A stretch of 64,000 nt of DNA, taken from contig OZ244151.1 in assembly GCA_965216195.1 (NCBI GenBank), positions 3,286,001 through 3,350,000 on the forward strand, in the 5' to 3' direction. Below, piece by piece: positions 59,402-64,000 of this stretch. Made by a program: the position numbers and the translations under genes. Within the stretch, counting starts at the first letter, position 1. The number at the start of each line of letters is the position of its first letter. The stretch is from Aridibacter sp965216195. Its GTDB lineage: Bacteria; Acidobacteriota; Blastocatellia; Pyrinomonadales; Pyrinomonadaceae. The notes under the pieces were generated by a model. It had not been told where the DNA came from and did no database searches. It saw nothing but the letters and a program-made list of their open reading frames with translations.

Positions 59402-60343
59402 TTAGCCTGTTGGCGTCGACATATGAAAATGTCCTTTCCATTTGTCTCCATCTTTACTTGCTATAGTTGAAACCCAGAAACCTTTTGGTAGTGGCTTTCC
59501 ATCGCAGGTTCCATCCGCAGCTGCTTTGTAGGTTAGCAAATATAAATTATCGGCTAACTTCGCTGTGTGGAAATCGCTCAAGGAATGGGTTTTTACGTCA
59601 CATTTGTGCTCGCCAATATTTTTTAGTGCCGCCGCTCGGTCTTCCCGACCTCCTGGATTAAAACCCGTAAAGTTATCTGCAAGAGATTCTTCAAAAGCCT
59701 TCGTATCCTTCTTCACCCAGGCCTCCCAAAGACCTTTTTCCGTTTCCGTAATGGCTTTTGCAACTTCTTCGTCTGCACCTTTCGGTAGCTCGACCTTCGG
59801 AGCATCAGCAGGAGGAGCCGGAGCTTCTCCTTTTGTTTCCGCAGTAGGTGCATTTTGGTGAAAAGCCGCCTTCCAATCATCGCCGTCCTTCACGTAAACC
59901 GTAGCAGCATGCAGCGGGCTTGGCGAAGCCTTTCCTTCACACGTAACATCCGAAGTCGTTTTAGCGGTGAAAAGTACAACGCCATCTGCCAGCTCAGTAG
60001 CCTGCTCATCCTCGATCGTAAAGCCTTTTATTTCGCAGGGATTATCGGAAATCGCTTTAGCTACGCCAGCCATTGTATTGCGACCGTTCGCACCGTTTCC
60101 AACAAAGCCTTCGGTTAAAAATCCTTCAAAGAATTTACCATCCTTCTTTTGCCATGCTTCATATGCCTTCATTTCCAAATCTTTCGCTGTCGCCTTCAAG
60201 TCTTTTTCAGGCTTTGCGGCAGCATTTGTGTTACCGGCATTTTTGTTACCGCTGTTTGAGTTAGCCCTATATCCATCGTTACCGCAGGAGCTGAAAGAAA
60301 AGACTGCAAACGCAATCAACAAGACCCAGGTAAAATTTTTCAT
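59402..60343 (-). CDS. Lipoprotein with two DUF4440 (NTF2-like) domains
   Basis: The 313-residue protein has a lipoprotein signal (LLIAFAVFSFSSC) and an Asn/Gly-rich linker. Two related NTF2-like domains follow (EMKAYEAWQKKDGKFFEGFLTEGFVG and EKGLWEAWVKKDTKAFEESLADNFTG are equivalent first helices). They are joined by a Pro/Ala-rich spacer (GEAPAPPADAPKVELP). Each ends with a GDxWKxxFHxxxP strand. The internal duplication is clear from sequence. DUF4440 domains bind small ligands or act as simple scaffolds; no catalytic residues are evident. AAGGAG precedes the ATG. Confidence 0.85.
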   Translation of the reverse strand: MKNFTWVLLIAFAVFSFSSCGNDGYRANSNSGNKNAGNTNAAAKPEKDLKATAKDLEMKAYEAWQKKDGKFFEGFLTEGFVGNGANGRNTMAGVAKAISDNPCEIKGFTIEDEQATELADGVVLFTAKTTSDVTCEGKASPSPLHAATVYVKDGDDWKAAFHQNAPTAETKGEAPAPPADAPKVELPKGADEEVAKAITETEKGLWEAWVKKDTKAFEESLADNFTGFNPGGREDRAAALKNIGEHKCDVKTHSLSDFHTAKLADNLYLLTYKAAADGTCDGKPLPKGFWVSTIASKDGDKWKGHFHMSTPTG

Positions 60344-60442
60344 ATTCTTTTCTCCTTATCTATTCTTTCCGCGCGCATAAGTTCACATACTCACGGACCC
60401 TTATCTGTTATTTTTCCCAACTCTTACACAAATTTGCTTATT

Positions 60443-61423
60443 TTACAATGAATTTTTTGCGGTCTTTTGTAAGAATTGCCGTATTGCTTTTATGTGGTTA
60501 GGTCTCGTCCGACAGCACCCGCCGATTATGCTGGCACCTTTCAGAAACCAGCCTACTGAAGACTTTGCAAACCCCTCAGCTTGTGGTTTCCCTTTCCAAT
60601 TTTTTGATATTGAATCGTAGATTTCTCCGGAGTTTGGATAAACGACGACTTCCTGTTCGCCTGTGCTCGGTTTCAGTCTCTCAATCAAACCGGAAACAAA
60701 TTCTGGGTTTGTGCAGTTTATTCCAATAGCAAAAACATTCTCGCTTCCTGCCAGCAATTCTGCGCATTCTTTGATCGGAGTGCCATCGTTGATATGTTTT
60801 TCATCCTTACAAGAAAAGCTAACCCAGGCAGGTTTTGGGTTTTGATTAACTATTTCAAGAAGCACCTCTGCTTCCTGAAAGCTAGGGATCGTTTCGCATG
60901 CCAATAGATCCGCTTCTGTATCGGCAAGGATCTCAAAACGCCTTGAATGAAACTCATATAGGCCTTCTTTTGAAACACCGTAGTCGCCGGTATATTCAGC
61001 CCCATTTGCTAAATATGCGCCGTATGGTCCGATACTCGCTGCGATTGCCGGCGTACGGTTTTCATCGACTTGCCTTAAAAATTCTGCGCGAGCTTCCAAC
61101 GCCAAATCGACAGTTTTTCTTAGGAGGCTTTCGACCTCTTCTTCTTTCATTCCGAGCTTTGCGCAACCTGGAAAACTTGCCTGATAGCTCGCGGTAGTAA
61201 TAATGTCCGCACCTGCTTCGAGATATGAAAGATGAGCTTCTTTTATCGCCTCAGGATTTTCAATTACCAAACGCGCCGACCAAAGTATGTGATTTATATC
61301 AAAACCTTTTTGTTCTAGCTCAGTCGCAAGACCGCCGTCTAGGATCGCAAAAGACTCTCGATCAAGAATATTTTTTAATGGATTCTTCTCGTTCAAAACT
61401 ATTCGCCCAATACCAGCATCCAA
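60443..61423 (-). CDS. mmuM: Homocysteine S-methyltransferase
   Basis: The protein is a zinc-dependent homocysteine methyltransferase barrel. It shows FAILDGGLATELEQKGFDI, ITTASYQASFPG, ACETIPS, INCTNPEFV (first Cys ligand) and GGCCRTRPNHIKAI (the paired Cys ligands). It transfers methyl from S-methylmethionine or SAM to homocysteine, giving methionine. The frame opens at a TTG (61423) overlapping the VOC gene by 25 bases; a TTG at 61396, just past that gene's stop, is an alternative start. Translation is probably coupled. Confidence 0.9.
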   Translation of the reverse strand: MDAGIGRIVLNEKNPLKNILDRESFAILDGGLATELEQKGFDINHILWSARLVIENPEAIKEAHLSYLEAGADIITTASYQASFPGCAKLGMKEEEVESLLRKTVDLALEARAEFLRQVDENRTPAIAASIGPYGAYLANGAEYTGDYGVSKEGLYEFHSRRFEILADTEADLLACETIPSFQEAEVLLEIVNQNPKPAWVSFSCKDEKHINDGTPIKECAELLAGSENVFAIGINCTNPEFVSGLIERLKPSTGEQEVVVYPNSGEIYDSISKNWKGKPQAEGFAKSSVGWFLKGASIIGGCCRTRPNHIKAIRQFLQKTAKNSL

Positions 61424-61791
61424 GAAATTCCAAACTTATCCTTTAGCATCATAAAATGCTCGCCATTTTTCATCGTGACGTCGCCATCCGCTGAGAGTTT
61501 TTCAAACGCCTCTTTAAACTCCGCTCCTTCCGTAAAGGAAACGAAAAGTGAGAAGTTTGTTTCACTTGGGGATCCTTTAGTTAGCCCAGGATTGTCTGAA
61601 GCCTTTATGCAAATATTTCCGGCGCGCACTTCGGAATTGAAAATCATATTTGAGGCTTCGTCTGGAAAGTCAATCGGAGCGTTGCCAAAGGTATCCATCA
61701 CCGTTATCTCGCCATCGAGACACTCCTTGTAAAACTCCATCGCTTCCCGGCAGTCGCCTGCAAACATCAAATAAGGCGCTAGTTGTTTCAT
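61399..61791 (-). CDS. VOC-family (PhnB-like) protein
   Basis: The 130-residue protein fits the PhnB/3-demethylubiquinone-methyltransferase-like VOC group. It shows PYLMFAGDCREAMEFYKECLDGEI, NMIFNSEVRAGNICIKASD, LFVSFTEGAEFKEAFEKLSADGDV and KFGISWML. The usual H-Q-E metal set is incomplete, which is normal in this subgroup. The function is unknown. GAGAGGA precedes the ATG. The 3' end overlaps the homocysteine methyltransferase frame. Confidence 0.85.
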   Translation of the reverse strand: MKQLAPYLMFAGDCREAMEFYKECLDGEITVMDTFGNAPIDFPDEASNMIFNSEVRAGNICIKASDNPGLTKGSPSETNFSLFVSFTEGAEFKEAFEKLSADGDVTMKNGEHFMMLKDKFGISWMLVLGE

Positions 61792-61832
61792 GTTTTCCTC
61801 TCGTTAATTAATCTAGGTTAAAATAACTCGAA

Positions 61833-62537
61833 ATGAGCGGTTCTTATAATACCTTAGATAAAACTCTCGCTTGGAGCGTTCATCTTTTCACGGCTTCCGG
61901 CTTGCTCGCCGGTTTTATGGCAGTCCTTGCGATCGCCGAGAAAAGCTGGCGTGCAGCAATGGCGTGGCTGCTAGTCGCTCTCGCTATTGATGGCGTTGAC
62001 GGAACACTCGCTCGTAAGTTTCGCGCAAAAGAAATCCTTCCTCACATCAACGGAAAAACAATCGATTACGTGATCGATTTCGCAACATACTCGATCATTC
62101 CTGCATATTTTTTCTACGCTGCCGAGCTTGTACCGCCATCTCTCAATCTTCCGCTCGCATTTTTGATCCTACTTGTTTCAGCGATTTATTACGGCAAGGA
62201 AGGAATGGTCTCAGACGACTACTATTTCGTGGGTTTCCCCGTGATGTGGAATGCGGTCGTTTTCTATCTCGTTTTTATTTTTAATACTACACCCTGGATA
62301 AACGCCGCGCTCATAATCGCTTGCGCCGTACTTCATTTCGCTCCGGTAAAGTTCGCCTACCCTTCACGCGCAACAAATATGAAGTCTCTTACGATTATCT
62401 TTACAATTTCGATCCTGATAATAATGCCGCTCGCCGTTTGGTTTTATCCTGACGTGCCTTTGTGGCTTAGGTGCGCAGCGATTTTGAATTTGGCTTATTT
62501 CGGTGTGTTAGGTGCTATCGATACTTTTCGAAAGTAA
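61833..62537 (+). CDS. pcs: Phosphatidylcholine synthase (CDP-alcohol phosphatidyltransferase)
   Basis: The 234-residue membrane enzyme has seven or eight hydrophobic segments and the CDP-alcohol motif in the form DG-x2-AR-x12-G-x3-D-x3-D (DGTLARKF ... GKTIDYVID). The x12 spacing is the one described for bacterial Pcs, whereas most CDP-alcohol transferases have x8. GKEGMVSDDYYFVGFPVMWN is also Pcs-like. It makes phosphatidylcholine from CDP-diacylglycerol and choline in the inner membrane. It is divergent from the VOC/mmuM pair and convergent with the GNAT gene. Confidence 0.87.
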   Translation: MSGSYNTLDKTLAWSVHLFTASGLLAGFMAVLAIAEKSWRAAMAWLLVALAIDGVDGTLARKFRAKEILPHINGKTIDYVIDFATYSIIPAYFFYAAELVPPSLNLPLAFLILLVSAIYYGKEGMVSDDYYFVGFPVMWNAVVFYLVFIFNTTPWINAALIIACAVLHFAPVKFAYPSRATNMKSLTIIFTISILIIMPLAVWFYPDVPLWLRCAAILNLAYFGVLGAIDTFRK

Positions 62538-62543
62538 TCCGTT

Positions 62544-63064
62544 CTAAATTTCCTTCGTCATAAACACACTGTTCGGATCTAACACGTAATCTGCAAAGGG
62601 TTCGCAATATTCAAAACCAAATTTAGCGTAGAGTTTTTGAGCAGGGTTGAAATAATCCATGCAAAGGGTTCGCAATATTCAAAACCAAATTTAGCGTAGA
62701 GTTTTTGAGCAGGGAAATAATCCATTGAGCCTGTTTCCAAACTCAGTTTTGTCATCCCGCGTCGTTTTGCCTCGTCAATAATATGTTTGAGTACAAACTC
62801 CGCAATTCCTTTTCTTAAATGTCTCGAAGACGTGCGCATCGATTTTATTTCGCCGTGAGTCGAATTGAGTTCTTTCAGGGCGCCACAGCCTAGGAGTTCT
62901 CCATCTTCCCAAACCGTCCAAAATGTAATTTCGGGCTTACGCAAGCCATCCAGATCAAGCGCATGAACACTCTCCGGCGGAGAATGCAGATTCATATCTT
63001 CCAGATGCTCATTTAAGAGCGCCTTTATCTCAACACCGCTTAGATCGTCTATCCTGATTTCCAT
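62544..63064 (-). pseudogene. GNAT acetyltransferase frameshifted by tandem duplication
   Basis: The open frame (62579-63064, 161 aa) has a GNAT core: FWTVWEDGELLGCGALKEL, IKSMRTSSRHLRKGIAEFVLKHII, and LSLETGSMDYFPAQKLYAKFGFEYCEPF. After EYCEPFA the frame enters a second copy of a 65-68 bp stretch in the wrong phase and ends ITC. If the duplication is removed, the frame continues EPFADYVLDPNSVFMTKEI and stops at 62544, the normal ending of this GNAT subgroup. The core is complete, so the truncated protein might still work. It is either a recent mutation or an assembly artefact. Confidence 0.75.
62593..62725. repeat. Direct tandem duplication (68 + 65 bp)
   Basis: 62593-62660 and 62661-62725 are identical except for a 3-base difference (the first has ttg after gcaggg). 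The unit starts gcaaagggttcgcaatattc. The 68-base step is not a multiple of three and shifts the GNAT reading frame. Confidence 0.95.
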
Positions 63065-63074
63065 CGTATTATAC

Positions 63075-63104
63075 AGGCGGAAACGCGACCGCTAGGAAGC
63101 GTGC
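63075..63104. repeat. Repeat family A, single arm (copy 3)
   Basis: aggcggaaacgcgaccg ... gcgtgc matches the left arms at 1011-1040 and 15631-15660 with a few changes. No inverted partner is seen nearby. It lies between the GNAT gene and the conserved unknown gene. Confidence 0.65.
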
Positions 63105-63125
63105 AAAAAAAGGTAACATCAGAAA

Positions 63126-63635
63126 CTAAATAAAAGCATCGTGAGACCATTGCAAAAGCGCCTGTCTCTGACGTGGACGGCATGTTAGATCACCGGGTTT
63201 GCAGTTTGTGCGGATTTGTCCCGCGTGTCTTGCAAAACTTTTCCAACGTTTGATCTGAGTGCGATCAACATCTTCAATCCGTCGCCCCTGATAATAACGG
63301 CAGTACCATTGAAACCAGCCGCGCGGATCGGGCTCAATTATCCAGCCCTTTCGCCTCCACTCACCTAAAGATTGTCTGCTTTTGATCTTGAAATAGTTGA
63401 GCGAGGGATCCGGATTGTCGCTAAGCTTTGCTTTCTTGAACCAGCTCTTGGGAAATTCATCCCTGCAATCGTTTAAGTATTTTCCTTCAAAAACACCCGC
63501 TTCAAGCATCTGCTTCGGCGTAAACTCCGGTTTAAAATCCGAGTCGAATTCTCTCCCGACGCGAGCTGCAATCTCATATCGATAGCCGCTCTGCATCCGG
63601 TCATTAACGTCAATCCATTCTCCGACTTTTGGCAT
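63126..63635 (-). CDS. Conserved protein of unknown function
   Basis: The 169-residue cytoplasmic protein is rich in Trp, Arg and Tyr. It shows WRRKGWIIEPDPRGWFQWYCRYYQGRR, QIKRWKSFARHAGQIRTNC and CRPRQRQALLQWSHDA. The dense aromatic/basic pattern and conserved-looking Cys pair (NCKPGDLTC) suggest a real, widespread family, but I cannot name it or assign a function. It lies downstream of a higA gene on the same strand, about 30 bases away. It may be co-transcribed. Confidence 0.65.
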   Translation of the reverse strand: MPKVGEWIDVNDRMQSGYRYEIAARVGREFDSDFKPEFTPKQMLEAGVFEGKYLNDCRDEFPKSWFKKAKLSDNPDPSLNYFKIKSRQSLGEWRRKGWIIEPDPRGWFQWYCRYYQGRRIEDVDRTQIKRWKSFARHAGQIRTNCKPGDLTCRPRQRQALLQWSHDAFI

Positions 63636-63668
63636 TCTTTAACGGAACGCGGACACTCCTGTCCGCAT

Positions 63669-63983
63669 TTACGCTGCCCTCAACGATCTACTCTTCATAA
63701 TCTTCTTTAGAATCTCTTTTTCTCTGTTTCTCGCTGAATATAGATCAAACTTCATTTGTAGATTCAGCCAAAAACCTTCGCTCATTCCGAAAAATTTTGC
63801 AAGCCTAAGCGCCGTGCTCGGAGTAACGCCGCGTTTTATCGAAACGATTTCGTTCACCCTTTGATAAGGAACCTTAATCGAATTTGCTAACTCTTTCTGC
63901 GTTATTCCAAGTGGCTCAAGAAACTCTTCCCTAAGCATCTCGCCCGGATGCGTCGGCACCCTGTTTGTTGGAACTCTAGTCAT
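63669..63983 (-). CDS. higA: HigA-family antitoxin
   Basis: The 104-residue Xre-type protein has the HigA/VapI signature: PTHPGEMLREEFLEPLGITQKELANSIKVPYQRVNEIVSIKRGVTPSTALRLAKFFGMSEGFWLNLQ. The conserved HPGE and the helix-turn-helix are complete. In higBA modules the toxin gene comes first; here it would lie beyond 63984, outside the window, so its presence cannot be checked. A solitary HigA is possible. Confidence 0.9.
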   Translation of the reverse strand: MTRVPTNRVPTHPGEMLREEFLEPLGITQKELANSIKVPYQRVNEIVSIKRGVTPSTALRLAKFFGMSEGFWLNLQMKFDLYSARNREKEILKKIMKSRSLRAA

Positions 63984-64000
63984 ACTTCAATACCTCTAAT

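Noticed and set aside
62593..62725. Direct repeat of 68/65 bp as a CRISPR-like array
   Set aside because: Only two adjacent copies with no spacer between them; it is a tandem duplication in a coding gene.
1..64000. Prophage, insertion-sequence transposase or CRISPR-Cas locus
   Set aside because: No integrase, transposase, phage structural or cas motifs were found in any of the credible reading frames.

Overview
The window looks like ordinary chromosome of a free-living, Gram-negative-type heterotroph of moderate G+C. Many exported proteins carry signal peptides or lipoboxes. A beta-barrel outer membrane protein, a cell-wall recycling ligase (mpl) and a phosphatidylcholine synthase are encoded. 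Intergenic spaces are full of small palindromic repeats and 7-bp-period repeats. Gene content (secreted M14-type peptidase, DUF4369-TlpA lipoproteins, RRM protein with Gly-rich tail, GH15 glucoamylase) and the frequent lack of a Shine-Dalgarno would fit Acidobacteriota of the Blastocatellia type. That placement is inference; no rRNA gene is present to test it.

Layout. 0-3.4 kb: minus-strand amino-acid genes (aminotransferase, threonine-dehydratase-like, ornithine-cyclodeaminase-like). 3.7-5.9 kb: exported ClpP/crotonase-fold protein and beta-barrel protein. 6.1-8.3 kb: two-component pair. 8.4-15.6 kb: a tightly packed minus-strand operon (glucoamylase, ankyrin protein, AlbA_2 protein, pyruvate kinase, PLP decarboxylase). 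15.7-22.2 kb: thioredoxin-like lipoprotein, NifU-like scaffold, CorC-type membrane protein, enolase, epimerase/P-loop kinase/GNAT. 22.2-31.3 kb: regulators (two AraC, one TetR) with aldehyde dehydrogenase, two SDRs and an alpha/beta hydrolase. tRNA-Leu(CAA) lies at 31.4 kb. 31.5-38.3 kb: MBL protein, queA, acetyltransferase, thiE, pilT with a zinc-ribbon partner, cytochrome P450. 38.4-42.3 kb: operon of a HExxH metalloprotease, ECF sigma factor, anti-sigma factor and secreted protein. 42.4-54.1 kb: aminotransferase, mpl, ParDE toxin-antitoxin, RRM protein, DUF2911 protein, M14-like peptidase, TlpA lipoprotein, asparaginase-like Ntn hydrolase. 59.4-64 kb: DUF4440 lipoprotein, homocysteine methyltransferase, VOC protein, Pcs, a frameshifted GNAT, a conserved unknown, and HigA.

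The most unusual region is 54.4-59.0 kb. It holds a fusion of an archaeo-eukaryotic-primase (AEP) domain to a HAD phosphatase, a separate ATP-dependent DNA ligase, an unrecognised 232-244 aa protein, and a divergent unrecognised 204 aa protein. These parts resemble the polymerase, end-processing and ligase activities of LigD, but split and rearranged, with no recognisable Ku. It is my best candidate for an undescribed DNA end-repair or conflict system. Second-tier points are a TetR circuit with matching promoter/operator modules, an alpha/beta hydrolase with a Cys in the nucleophile position, a 240-bp element bounded by perfect 22-bp inverted repeats, and a GNAT gene frameshifted by a 65-68 bp tandem duplication.
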